Shown: positions 25,526-33,255 of the stretch, piece after piece
How positions within the stretch are numbered: the first letter of the stretch is position 1
How the letters are laid out: the number at the start of each line of letters is the position of its first letter
Assembly: GCF_042682915.1 (NCBI RefSeq)
Contig: NZ_JBHUIW010000020.1
Location: 56,894-120,893 of the forward strand
DNA length: 64,000 bases
Direction: 5' to 3'
Origin: Rhodoplanes azumiensis
GTDB lineage: Bacteria; Pseudomonadota; Alphaproteobacteria; Rhizobiales; Xanthobacteraceae
Made by a program: the position numbers and the translations under genes
The notes under the pieces: model-generated
Database searches by the model: none
Told to the model about the DNA's origin: nothing
Seen by the model: only the letters and a program-made list of their open reading frames with translations

Positions 25526-27025
25526 ATGGACCTGTTCGGCAATCTCGCGCTCGGCCTCGCCACCGCGGTCGAGCCGATCAACCTGCTCTACTGCCTGATC
25601 GGCGTGATCATCGGCACCGCCATCGGGGTGCTGCCCGGCATCGGCCCGATCCCGACCGTCGCGCTCCTGCTGCCGTTCACGTTCGGGCTCGCGCCGACCT
25701 CGGCCTTCATCATGCTGGCCGGCATCTTCTACGGCGCTCAGTACGGCGGCTCGACCACGGCCATTCTGGTCAACGTGCCGGGCGAGACCTCGTCGGTCGT
25801 CACCTGCCTGGACGGCCACAAGATGGCGCAGAACGGCCGCGCCGGGCCGGCGCTGGCGATCGCCGCCATCTCCTCGTTCTATGCCGGCACCATCGCGACC
25901 GTCGTAATCTGTCTGCTCAGCCTGCCGTTGTCGGTGCTGGCGCTGAAGTTCACGGCGGTCGAGTACTTCTCGCTCCTGGTGCTCGGCCTGCTCGCCGCCG
26001 TGATCCTCGCGCACGGCTCGGTCATGAAAGCGCTCGCCATGGTGCTGCTCGGCCTGCTGCTCGGGCTGATCGGCATCGACGTCTCGTCCGGCGCGGCTCG
26101 CATGACCTTCGGGGTCGCCGAGCTCGGCGACGGTATCGACTTCGTCCCGGTCGCCATGGGCCTGTTCGGGCTGGGCGAGATCATGGCCAATCTGGAACGG
26201 CCGCCGATGCGTCAGGTGGTCAGCCAGAAGGTGCGCGACCTGATCCCGAGCCGCGCCGACCTCGAGGCGGCATTCCCGGCGATGACGCGCGGCACCCTGA
26301 TCGGCTCGATCCTCGGCGTGCTGCCCGGCGGCGGCGCCGCGCTGCCGCCGTTCACGGCCTATGCGCTGGAGAAGAAGATCTCGAAGAACAAGGCGATGTT
26401 CGGCCACGGCGCGATCGAGGGCGTCGCGGCGCCCGAGGCCGCCAACAATGCCGGCGCGCAGACGAGCTTCATCCCGCTCCTGACGCTGGGCATTCCGGCG
26501 AACGCCTTGATGGCCCTGATGATCGGCGCCCTGATGATGCACGGCATCCAGCCGGGCCCGCAGATCATGACCGAGCAGCCGCAGCTCGTCTGGGGCGTCA
26601 TCGCCTCGATGTGGGTCGGCAACCTGATGCTCCTGATCATCAACCTGCCGCTGGTCGGGATCTGGGTGTCGATGCTGAAGATCCCCTACCGGCTGCTGTT
26701 CCCGGCGATCGCGCTTTTGTGCTGCATCGGCACCTACGGCATCGCCAACAGCGTGTTCAACATCTGGCTGATGCTGGCCTGCGGGCTGATCGGCTACTTC
26801 TTCATCAAGGTCGGGGCGGAGCCGGCGCCGCTGCTGCTCGGCCTCGTGCTCGGGCCGCAGCTCGAGGAGAACTTCCGCCGCGCCATGATGCTGTCCGACG
26901 GCGATTTCGCCGTGTTCGTGCAGCGGCCGATCAGCGCGACCCTGCTCGGCGTCGCGGCGCTGCTGATCCTGGTGCTGCTGTCGCCGACCGTCTTCAAGAA
27001 GCGCAAGGAGGCGCTGGCGGAGTAG
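25526..27025 (+). CDS. tctA: Tripartite tricarboxylate transporter large permease (TctA)
   Basis: This 499-residue membrane permease has about 12 hydrophobic segments. Family marks are visible: GTAIGVLPGIGPIPTVALLL near residue 35, FYGAQYGGSTTAILVNVPGE near 75, and the second-half counterpart GSILGVLPGGGAAL with EGVAAPEAANNAGAQTSFIP. These G/P-rich loops repeat in both halves as expected. GAGGAGAC precedes the ATG. It ends the tctCBA operon, which appears functional and complete. Confidence 0.95.
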   Translation: MDLFGNLALGLATAVEPINLLYCLIGVIIGTAIGVLPGIGPIPTVALLLPFTFGLAPTSAFIMLAGIFYGAQYGGSTTAILVNVPGETSSVVTCLDGHKMAQNGRAGPALAIAAISSFYAGTIATVVICLLSLPLSVLALKFTAVEYFSLLVLGLLAAVILAHGSVMKALAMVLLGLLLGLIGIDVSSGAARMTFGVAELGDGIDFVPVAMGLFGLGEIMANLERPPMRQVVSQKVRDLIPSRADLEAAFPAMTRGTLIGSILGVLPGGGAALPPFTAYALEKKISKNKAMFGHGAIEGVAAPEAANNAGAQTSFIPLLTLGIPANALMALMIGALMMHGIQPGPQIMTEQPQLVWGVIASMWVGNLMLLIINLPLVGIWVSMLKIPYRLLFPAIALLCCIGTYGIANSVFNIWLMLACGLIGYFFIKVGAEPAPLLLGLVLGPQLEENFRRAMMLSDGDFAVFVQRPISATLLGVAALLILVLLSPTVFKKRKEALAE

Positions 27026-27141
27026 GCGGCGACGGGACCACCGCCTTCGCGGGATGAACGGCGTGCGGGGGGATCTCGTTGCCCGTGACGCAGGAGGTCG
27101 CCGCGCGCACAATGGCGACTGCCGTCGTCCCGGAGGTCGCC

Positions 27142-27894
27142 ATGCCGTGCCGTCTCGTCGTCTTGCCGACCGTCGTCTTGCCGGCTCTGGGCCTGCTCGC
27201 CGCCCTCGCGCCGGACATCGCCCTGGCCCAGCTCACCACGACGCCGGGGCCGGGCGGCATGCCGATCGCGCCGGGCGCGCCCGTGCAGGGCTGGACGCCG
27301 GGCGGCGTCGGCATCGGCGGCGGCCGCATCGCGCCGGGACCGGCCGCCCGCGACGTGCCGATGTACCGGCGTGGACCGGGCGACGTCCCGGTTCTGGTCT
27401 CGCCGCCGGCCCGCGAGCGGCGCGGTGCTGCGGCCGGGGCGGGGGCTGCCGAAGCCGCGACGATCGGCGCCGGGGCGGTGCTCGGCGGCGCCGCGCCCGA
27501 CTGCGGCACCGGGGGCTGCCTGCCGAGCAGCCTGCGGCTCACCATCGACACCGCGAAGACGCCGGACGCCGCGCCGCCCGACGGGCCGGTCGATACGGTG
27601 CAGACGCTGTTCGCGGCGCTGCGCGCCTGCTGGACGCCGCCGGCCGAGAGCGAGCGCAAGCCCGGCATGGAGATGACGGTGCGGTTCGGCCTCTCTCGTG
27701 ACGGCCGCCTGATGGGACCGCCCTCCGTCACCTACGCCACCAAAGGAGCCTCGAAGGAGACCCGCGAGGCTTATCGCGCCGCCATCACGGCGAGCCTCGA
27801 CGGCTGCGAGCGGCTGCGGTTCTCGCAGGGGTTCGGCCGCGGCCTCGCCGGGCGCCCGCTGTTCGTCCGCTACATCGACGGGCGTGCCGACTGA
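27142..27894 (+). CDS. Exported protein with TonB/TolA C-terminal-like domain
   Basis: This 250-residue protein is probably periplasmic. The signal peptide MPCRLVVLPTVVLPALGLLA ends at PDIALAQ. A Gly/Pro-rich segment (residues 25-120) follows. The last 100 residues, from VQTLFAALRACWTPPAESER to GRPLFVRYIDGRAD, resemble the TonB/TolA C-terminal-like domain common in Hyphomicrobiales envelope proteins. CGGAGG at 27131-27136 is 5 bases before the ATG at 27142, favoured over in-frame starts at 27112 and 27079. Two pairs of Cys (GGAAPDCGTGGC and RACW...DGC) may bond. The exact role is unknown. Confidence 0.7.
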   Translation: MPCRLVVLPTVVLPALGLLAALAPDIALAQLTTTPGPGGMPIAPGAPVQGWTPGGVGIGGGRIAPGPAARDVPMYRRGPGDVPVLVSPPARERRGAAAGAGAAEAATIGAGAVLGGAAPDCGTGGCLPSSLRLTIDTAKTPDAAPPDGPVDTVQTLFAALRACWTPPAESERKPGMEMTVRFGLSRDGRLMGPPSVTYATKGASKETREAYRAAITASLDGCERLRFSQGFGRGLAGRPLFVRYIDGRAD

Positions 27895-27965
27895 GCGGTC
27901 CGAGAGTCGAGTCCGCCCGGCGCTGTCACCTCATGCGTCGGAGAACCGGGCTCGGAGGATCGGCC

Positions 27966-28337
27966 ATGCTGCTGGCGTCGGGACCGAAGCTCACCGCGGC
28001 CGCGCGCGCCGGGCCGCTGGTGGCCGGTGGCGTCGCGTTTCTGGCCCTCCCGGCGCCGCCGGAGCTGCCGCACGAGACCGGCCCGACGGCGCCGCAGTCG
28101 GTCGGCCGTTTTGGCAGCAATGCGAAGGGGCTCGCCGCCGTCGCCGGCAACGTGTGGGCGTGGACCGAGATCTGCGTCGCGTGGGCCGCGCTCGACGCCT
28201 CGGGCGAGACGCGGCCGACCACGGTCGATTGCGGCGTGCCGCCCGCCAATCTCGGCTTCCGCCTGGTGGTCGAGATCGGCCCGGTCGATCGGCCGGCCGG
28301 CCTTCGAACGATGGTCCGGACCCTGGTCGGCGGCTGA
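27966..28337 (+). CDS. C-terminal fragment of a formylglycine-generating-enzyme (SUMF1/EgtB/PvdO) domain, possibly a degenerate gene
   Basis: This protein has 123 residues. The segment FGSNAKGLAAVAGNVWAWTE matches the FGE-sulfatase block (NxxGLyDMxGNVWEWT), and CGVPPANLGFRLVVEI matches the usual C-terminal end of that domain. The first two-thirds of a normal domain, including the active site region, are missing and replaced by a hydrophobic Ala/Leu/Pro-rich N-terminus (GPLVAGGVAFLALPAP). A ribosome site GGAGG lies 8 bases before the ATG at 27966. Whether the product is made is unclear; it may be a remnant. It converges on the arsC-like gene with no gap. Confidence 0.5.
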   Translation: MLLASGPKLTAAARAGPLVAGGVAFLALPAPPELPHETGPTAPQSVGRFGSNAKGLAAVAGNVWAWTEICVAWAALDASGETRPTTVDCGVPPANLGFRLVVEIGPVDRPAGLRTMVRTLVGG

Positions 28338-28787
28338 TCAGGACCAGGACGCGCCGGCCGCGTCGGCGGCCCGGCAGGCGACCGCGTGGAGCGGGTCGTC
28401 CTTCGGGCATTGGTCCGTGACGGTCTGCCGGGTCGGCGCGAGGCCGATCCAGGCGTCGACGAGAGCCGGGTCGAAGCCCGCCTCGCGGCGCTCGCCGACC
28501 TGCATCAGCGGCCGGCGGATCAGCAGCGGATCGGCGAGCATCAGGGCGATCGCCGTCTCGGCGGTCTGCAGGGCCGGCACCACCTCGCCGGACTTCACCC
28601 GCGGCGACGAGCCGTTGAACCACGCCGTCACGGGCCGCTCGCCGAAGAAGGGGCGCAGTCGCTCCGCCGTCCACGGCTCGCCGAGCAGATCACGAACCTC
28701 GACCTCGTGGCCCGAGGCGCGCAGCAGCGCCTTCTGGCGCGCATTGCCGCCGCAGCCGGGCTTCTCCCAGAAGACCACCGTCGCCAT
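28338..28787 (-). CDS. ArsC/Spx-family nitrogenase-associated-type protein
   Basis: This 149-residue cytoplasmic thioredoxin-fold protein belongs to the ArsC/Spx superfamily, in the branch called nitrogenase-associated protein. WEKPGCGGNARQKALLRASG gives the redox site with a single Cys (CxxN, not the CxxC or full ArsC triad), followed by EVRDLLGEPWTAERLRPFFG and LLIRRPLMQVGERREAGFD, the last close to the ArsC cis-Pro region. Despite the family name nothing else in this window points to nitrogen fixation. The start at MATVVFWEKP is the natural N-terminus. Confidence 0.85.
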   Translation of the reverse strand: MATVVFWEKPGCGGNARQKALLRASGHEVEVRDLLGEPWTAERLRPFFGERPVTAWFNGSSPRVKSGEVVPALQTAETAIALMLADPLLIRRPLMQVGERREAGFDPALVDAWIGLAPTRQTVTDQCPKDDPLHAVACRAADAAGASWS

Positions 28788-28885
28788 TGTCGCAAACCCT
28801 CCATCCGGCCGCTGCCCGAGAGCCGGAGAAGCAAGCGACGGGCCGGCGGGTCGCGGCGGGTGTTCCGCGTCAACGGGGCCGAAAT

Positions 28886-28920
28886 GGCAAAGGGCCCCGA
28901 GGAGACCTCGGAGCCCTTGC
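28886..28920 (-). terminator. Intrinsic terminator of the porin gene
   Basis: On the minus strand GGCAAGGGCTCCGAGG pairs with CCTCGGGGCCCTTTGCC across a 3-base loop with minor bulges, followed by ATTTCGG. It lies 65 bases after the porin stop codon. Confidence 0.65.
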
Positions 28921-28985
28921 CGTTTCACCCGACGCGGCCTCTGTTGGGACTTCGGCCCGGAGGGTCGGAGTCGCGGTCGACCGTG

Positions 28986-29750
28986 TCAGTAGCGCGCCAT
29001 CACCGGGGCGCCCATCCCGCCGAACCGGTAGTTCAGGCCGATCTTGGCGGTGTGGATGCCGCCGACGTCCTGCGAGAAGCAGCCGACGACTGCCGTGGTC
29101 GAGCCGCAGGCGCCCTGCGTCTCGTCGAGGCCGATATACATGTACTCGGCCTTGACGCTCCAGTTCATGTCGAACGCCCACTCGAGGCCGCCGCCGACCG
29201 TCCAGGTGGCGACCGTGTCGCTGATCGACACCGACGCGGTCGGGATCGTGTAGGTGCTCTCGACGCCCACGAAGGCGACGCCGCCCTTGGCGTAGAGGAG
29301 CGCCTGGCCGAACGAGTAGCCGAGCCGGCCGGTGATCATGCCGTACCAGTCGCCGGCCTTGCTGGACGCCCAGTAGCCAGTGCCGCGCAGCGGATCGTAG
29401 GCCGAGCCTTCGACACTCAGGTAGCCGAGCTCGCCCTCGAGGCCGAGCACGAAGGGCGAGCCGACCGGCTGCCAGTTGCAGCCCACCGTGCCGCCGCCGA
29501 TGAAGCTCGAGTCGGTGTTGTAGGCATAGCCATAGGCGTTGGCGAAGCCGGCCGTGTACGGGTAGGCGGTCGAGTCGCTGCCCGACCAGGCGCCGCCGAC
29601 ATAGCCGCCGATGTAGCAGCCGGTCCACGAGAACACCGGCGCCATCACGGGCGGCGGGGCCTTCACGGGCATGCGGGCCGAGAGGTCCGCGGCGCCGGCG
29701 ACGCCAATCGACATGACGGTCGCGACCGTCGCCATCAGAATCTTCTTCAT
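28986..29750 (-). CDS. Outer membrane beta-barrel porin, Omp25/RopB family
   Basis: This 254-residue outer-membrane protein has a cleaved signal (MKKILMATVATVMSIGVAGA-ADLSAR). KAPPPVMAPVFSWTGCYIGG is the standard entry into the barrel of Omp25/RopB proteins from Hyphomicrobiales. Alternating beta-strand sequence with Gly/aromatic pairs runs to the C-terminus, which ends in Tyr after IGLNYRFGGMGAPVMARY. The barrel has eight predicted strands. It is a single gene with its own terminator hairpin (28886-28920) and supports the taxonomic placement. Confidence 0.93.
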   Translation of the reverse strand: MKKILMATVATVMSIGVAGAADLSARMPVKAPPPVMAPVFSWTGCYIGGYVGGAWSGSDSTAYPYTAGFANAYGYAYNTDSSFIGGGTVGCNWQPVGSPFVLGLEGELGYLSVEGSAYDPLRGTGYWASSKAGDWYGMITGRLGYSFGQALLYAKGGVAFVGVESTYTIPTASVSISDTVATWTVGGGLEWAFDMNWSVKAEYMYIGLDETQGACGSTTAVVGCFSQDVGGIHTAKIGLNYRFGGMGAPVMARY

Positions 29751-29962
29751 TGGTCCAACCCCTCGTTCTCAGGTGGACGCAATCTGACTCGAACCGTCGA
29801 AAAATTGGTGTCAATTTTGCCACACCGGGGCGCATCCCCAGGCGTAGTTAATGGAGCGTTAACAAGGGGTTGAGGAATGTGCGCGATGATCGAGGTGGGC
29901 GGTCTCGGCGCCCGCGCCCCGCGCCCCGCGCCCCGCGTCGCCCGGCGCGGACACGGGAGCCG

Positions 29963-30379
29963 TCACAGATGCATGGCGCCGAAGCCGATCCGCTCATGAT
30001 TGGTGAGCTGATGCATGGCGGAGTCGCCGTAGGCGGCGATCGCCAGCCACCTGCCGTCCGACACGATGGCGACCTTGATCTTCAGGCTGGAGCTGTCGAC
30101 GACGGCGTGGGTGAGCCCGTGCCAGGCCTCCAGCCCGGCGTGAATGATCGCGTGGATCGGCCCGGCCCGCTCCGGCACCGTGTCGGCCTTGAGGGCGGCG
30201 CCGATCAGCGAGCGCACGAACACCCGCTCGATGTCGCCCTTGCGGCCGCTCACATAGGTGACGGTGAGACGGAGATGCGGGTCGTCCTTCAGCGAGTTTT
30301 TGATTCGGACTTCTTCGTCGTCGCTCGACATGGCCGTGATCAGAGCCAGCTTGCCGATGCGGTCGGTGGCGATGTCCAT
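29963..30379 (-). CDS. HutP-family RNA-binding antiterminator-like protein
   Basis: This 138-residue protein looks like HutP, the L-histidine- and Mg2+-dependent RNA-binding antiterminator of the Bacillus hut operon (148 residues). RIGKLALI at the start, IHAIIHAGLEAWHGLTHAVV (residues 75-94) and WLAIAAYGDSAMHQLTNHER (111-130) then IGFGAMHL match HutP blocks HALYHATMEALHGV, WIAVSLYG and EHETFGVGINHI. His76, His80 and His128 fall where HutP binds metal. AAGGTGA precedes the ATG (complement of 30377-30379) by 6 bases. It is transcribed away from the malonate decarboxylase operon and probably controls it. The ligand here need not be histidine. Confidence 0.85.
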   Translation of the reverse strand: MDIATDRIGKLALITAMSSDDEEVRIKNSLKDDPHLRLTVTYVSGRKGDIERVFVRSLIGAALKADTVPERAGPIHAIIHAGLEAWHGLTHAVVDSSSLKIKVAIVSDGRWLAIAAYGDSAMHQLTNHERIGFGAMHL

Positions 30380-30880
30380 GGAGATCACCTTCGGGATCGG
30401 GGGAGCGAGGCGCCGTCCCGTCACGGCGTGGCGCGATTGATAGCGCTCCCGAGCGCGCCGAAGAAGTCGCATTCCTGCTGATCATCGCGGCCGTGCGTTT
30501 TTCGCCGGGCTCGTCGAAACAGCTCGAAAAATCAGGGACACCGGATTCGCCCCATCCGTGATTCTGCTTGCCCGACCGCTGATTGACAGTCCGGGTCGAC
30601 AGGAACAGATTGCCGTCGTCCCGTGACGGATGGCCGCGCTCACGGAGCACGCGAAACTCAGAGATCGGCCACGACAGTTCCTGCGGCTCCTTCGAGCGGC
30701 GAGTCCCGAGACCCTGGTCCGACGACGCGACGCCCGAAGCGATCCGATCCCCGCCAAGTGACCACGCGAACCTAGCGACGGCGTTTCTCCAGCCGTGACG
30801 TGCCTTCCGGCACGCGCGCTGCGCCCTTTGCCGCGTCCGACGACGACGTCGTCCGGACCCGCGAGCGCAGGAGTGTCGTC
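30380..30880 (+). promoter_or_regulatory. Leader region of the malonate decarboxylase operon
   Basis: No gene is seen in these 501 bases. TTGACA at 30583-30588 with CAGATT 17 bases on (30606-30611) is a candidate promoter for the rightward operon, giving a leader of about 260 bases. Within it are the GAG repeat (30694-30710), a CGTGCC/GGCACG hairpin (30799-30814) and a 10-base-pair hairpin with one bulge (30835-30858) just before the ribosome site AGGAG (30869-30873). Confidence 0.5.
30694..30710 (+). promoter_or_regulatory. GAG-N4-GAG-N4-GAG, candidate HutP-type RNA target
   Basis: Three GAG triplets start at 30694, 30701 and 30708, each separated by exactly four bases. Bacillus HutP binds three NAG triplets separated by four bases in its mRNA leader. 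The site lies about 170 bases before the mdcB start, in the direction of transcription. Binding is inference. Confidence 0.45.
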
Positions 30881-31855
30881 GTGGGTTGCTCTCCCGTCCT
30901 TCCGGACACGCCCGTCTGTCCCGCTCTGCTCGACGCCGCCGCCTGGCGGATCGGGTCGGCGGCGCTCGCCGGGCTGCTCCTCGAGGTCTGCTCCCACCCG
31001 AAACCCGGCCTGGTGACGCCGCGCTCCATGGGTGCGCACGCCGACATGGACGTGCGCACCTTCATGCTCTCCTCGGCCGCGATCGCGCCCTGCCTGTTCC
31101 AGTGCGCCGCGCTCGGTCGCTCGCATCGCGGCCGGCTCCGCGATCTGCTGCCGGCCGTCCGCGCCGTCGGACGTGATCACGATGCCGCGCTGCTCGGCGC
31201 CACCAACGGCGTCAACACCCAGCGCGGCGCGCTGTTCTGCGCGGGCCTGCTCGCCGCCGCGGCCGGCTGCGTCAGCCGGACCACCGACATGCCGCGCGCC
31301 GAGGACGTGCTGCGGACGGTCGGCGCCATCACCGAAGGCCTGTGCGCCCGCGAGCTGCACGGCCGCACCGGCACGCCGCGCACCGCTGGCGAGATCCTGT
31401 TCCGTCGTCACGGCACGCTCGGCATCCGCGGCGAGGTCGAGGCCGGCTTCCCCACCGTGCTCGATTGCGGCCTGCCGGCGTTGCGCACCGCGCTCGCCGC
31501 CGGCCACGGTCTCGACCGCGCGCTCGTCCATGCGCTGATCGCGCTGATCGCGGTCGCCGACGACACCACCGTGATGTGGCGCGGCGGCCCGGCGGCGCTC
31601 GACTTCGTCCGCGCCGAGGCGCGCCGCGTGATGGACCTCGGCGGTGCCCTGACGCCCGCCGGCGTCGCCGCGATCGAGCGGCTCGACGCGGCCTGCATCG
31701 CCCGGCGCATCAGCCCCGGCGGCGCCGCGGATCTGCTCTCCGTGACGGTCGGCGCGCATCTGATCGAGCACGGCACCTTTCCCGAATCCGCGACGCGGAG
31801 CTTCTGCCTCGGCGGCGCGGAGCGCCACATCTCATCGAACGGAGACCGACCATGA
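30881..31855 (+). CDS. mdcB: Triphosphoribosyl-dephospho-CoA synthase, MdcB/MadG
   Basis: This enzyme makes 2'-(5''-triphosphoribosyl)-3'-dephospho-CoA, the precursor of the prosthetic group of the malonate decarboxylase acyl carrier protein. It has 324 residues (GTG start). EVCSHPKPGLVTPRSMGAHA (about residues 36-55) with DMDVRTFM is the signature block of the CitG/MdcB family; further on NGVNTQRGALF and ADDTTVMWRGG are also conserved. The GTG at 30881 has AGGAG 7 bases upstream; an in-frame GTG at 30800 lacks one. It is the first gene of the mad operon, and its stop overlaps the next start. Confidence 0.9.
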   Translation: MGCSPVLPDTPVCPALLDAAAWRIGSAALAGLLLEVCSHPKPGLVTPRSMGAHADMDVRTFMLSSAAIAPCLFQCAALGRSHRGRLRDLLPAVRAVGRDHDAALLGATNGVNTQRGALFCAGLLAAAAGCVSRTTDMPRAEDVLRTVGAITEGLCARELHGRTGTPRTAGEILFRRHGTLGIRGEVEAGFPTVLDCGLPALRTALAAGHGLDRALVHALIALIAVADDTTVMWRGGPAALDFVRAEARRVMDLGGALTPAGVAAIERLDAACIARRISPGGAADLLSVTVGAHLIEHGTFPESATRSFCLGGAERHISSNGDRP

Positions 31856-31968
31856 ACGTCATCGTCTACACGCTCGCGGCCTACGCGATCACGGCCGTGA
31901 TCTCGTACGCCGTGATCGGCGTGATCGTGCTGCTGAACAAGGCCCTGAATCGAGGCGGGGAGGCGTGA
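31852..31968 (+). CDS. 38-residue single-membrane-span peptide of the mad operon
   Basis: The product MNVIVYTLAAYAITAVISYA continues through VIGVIVLLNKALNRGGEA: one long hydrophobic helix followed by a positively charged tail. It starts with an ATGA overlap on the mdcB stop codon, with GGAG 8 bases before, and ends 54 bases before madB. It is too short for a standard gene finder. Position and shape suggest a small subunit holding the Na+ pump, in the place of OadG in oxaloacetate decarboxylase, or a MadZ-like peptide; it has no clear sequence match to either that I can state. Confidence 0.65.
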   Translation: MNVIVYTLAAYAITAVISYAVIGVIVLLNKALNRGGEA

Positions 31969-32022
31969 GCCGCCCCGTCCGCCGGCCCGCCCGGGTCGTC
32001 TGATACTGACAAGGACAATACG

Positions 32023-33237
32023 ATGTTGGAGCAACTCTTCGCGGTCTTCCCGGGCATCGCCACGATGTTCGTCCAGGAGCCGATCATCGCAGTGACGCGG
32101 GTGGCGTTGATCGCCATGGGATTCGGTCTCGCCTATCTGGGCTTCAAGCGCACGCTCGAGCCCCTGATCATGGTGCCGATGGGCGTCGCCATGATGTGCG
32201 TGAACGCCGGCGTGATGTTCCTCGAGGGCCAGAAGATCGGCACCTTGATGCTGTCGCCGCTGATCGCCGATCCGTCCGAGCTCGTGAACGCGATGCAGAT
32301 CTACTTCCTGCAGCCGATCTACAACTTCACGTTCTCGAACTCGCTCGTCGCCTGCATGCTGTTCTTCGGCATCGGCTCGATGTCCGACATCACCTTCATC
32401 CTGGCGCGGCCCTGGGCTTCGATCACGATCGCGATCTTCGCCGAGCTCGGCACCTTCGTGACGCTCGTTATCGGCTACTACTGCGGTCTGACCCCCGGCC
32501 AGGCGGCGGCGGTCGGCTCGATCGGCGGCGCCGACGGCCCGATGGTGCTGTTCGCCTCGCTCGTGATGGCGAAGGATCTCTTCGTTCCGATCTCCATCAT
32601 CGCCTATCTGTACCTGTCTCTCACCTATGCGGGCTATCCCTACCTGATCAAGCTTCTCGTCCCGGCGAAGTATCGCGGCGCGGAGATCGAGATGGAGTTC
32701 CCCGAGGTCTCGCAGAAGTCGAAGTTCATCTTCACGATCGTCGCCGCCGCACTGCTCTGCCTGCTGCTGCCGGTCGCCGCGCCGCTGATCCTCTCCTTCT
32801 TCCTCGGTGTCGCCATCAAGGAGGCCGAGATCGAGCCCTACCAGGAGCTCCTGGAGAAGACGATCACCTACATGTCGACCCTGATCCTCGGCCTGGTGCT
32901 CGGCATCCTGTGCGAAGCCTCCACCCTGCTCGACGTCCGCGTCCTGCTGCTGCTCGTGCTCGGCATGACGGCGCTCCTGGTCTCCGGCATCGGCGGTCTC
33001 GCCGGCGGCTGGCTGGTCTGGGCGCTCTCGGGCGGCCGGTTCAACCCGGTGGTCGGCATCGCCGGCGTGTCCTGCGTGCCCACCACGGCGAAGATCGCCC
33101 AAAAGGTGGTCGGCGAGGCCAATCCCTACGCCATGATCCTGCCTGTCGCGATGGGCGCCAATGTCTGCGGCCTCATCGTCTCGGCGATCGCCGTGGGCGT
33201 CTTCGCCTCGACGATCAGCCTCGTGGCGCCGCACTGA
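32023..33237 (+). CDS. madB: Na+-translocating carboxybiotin decarboxylase, MadB (OadB/GcdB family)
   Basis: This inner-membrane protein (404 residues) decarboxylates carboxybiotin on MadF and exports Na+. The OadB-family motifs are present: IGGADGPMVLF (residues 167-177; the Asp lies on the Na+ path) and, in the second half, NPVVGIAGVSCVPTTAKIAQ then NPYAMILPVAMGANVCG. About nine to eleven membrane segments are predicted. The start is ATG 32023. A Na+ pump here sets this locus apart from the common soluble, biotin-independent Mdc enzymes. It is flanked by the small membrane peptide and a biotin ligase gene. Confidence 0.95.
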   Translation: MLEQLFAVFPGIATMFVQEPIIAVTRVALIAMGFGLAYLGFKRTLEPLIMVPMGVAMMCVNAGVMFLEGQKIGTLMLSPLIADPSELVNAMQIYFLQPIYNFTFSNSLVACMLFFGIGSMSDITFILARPWASITIAIFAELGTFVTLVIGYYCGLTPGQAAAVGSIGGADGPMVLFASLVMAKDLFVPISIIAYLYLSLTYAGYPYLIKLLVPAKYRGAEIEMEFPEVSQKSKFIFTIVAAALLCLLLPVAAPLILSFFLGVAIKEAEIEPYQELLEKTITYMSTLILGLVLGILCEASTLLDVRVLLLLVLGMTALLVSGIGGLAGGWLVWALSGGRFNPVVGIAGVSCVPTTAKIAQKVVGEANPYAMILPVAMGANVCGLIVSAIAVGVFASTISLVAPH

Positions 33238-33255
33238 GACGAAGGACTCCGCACC

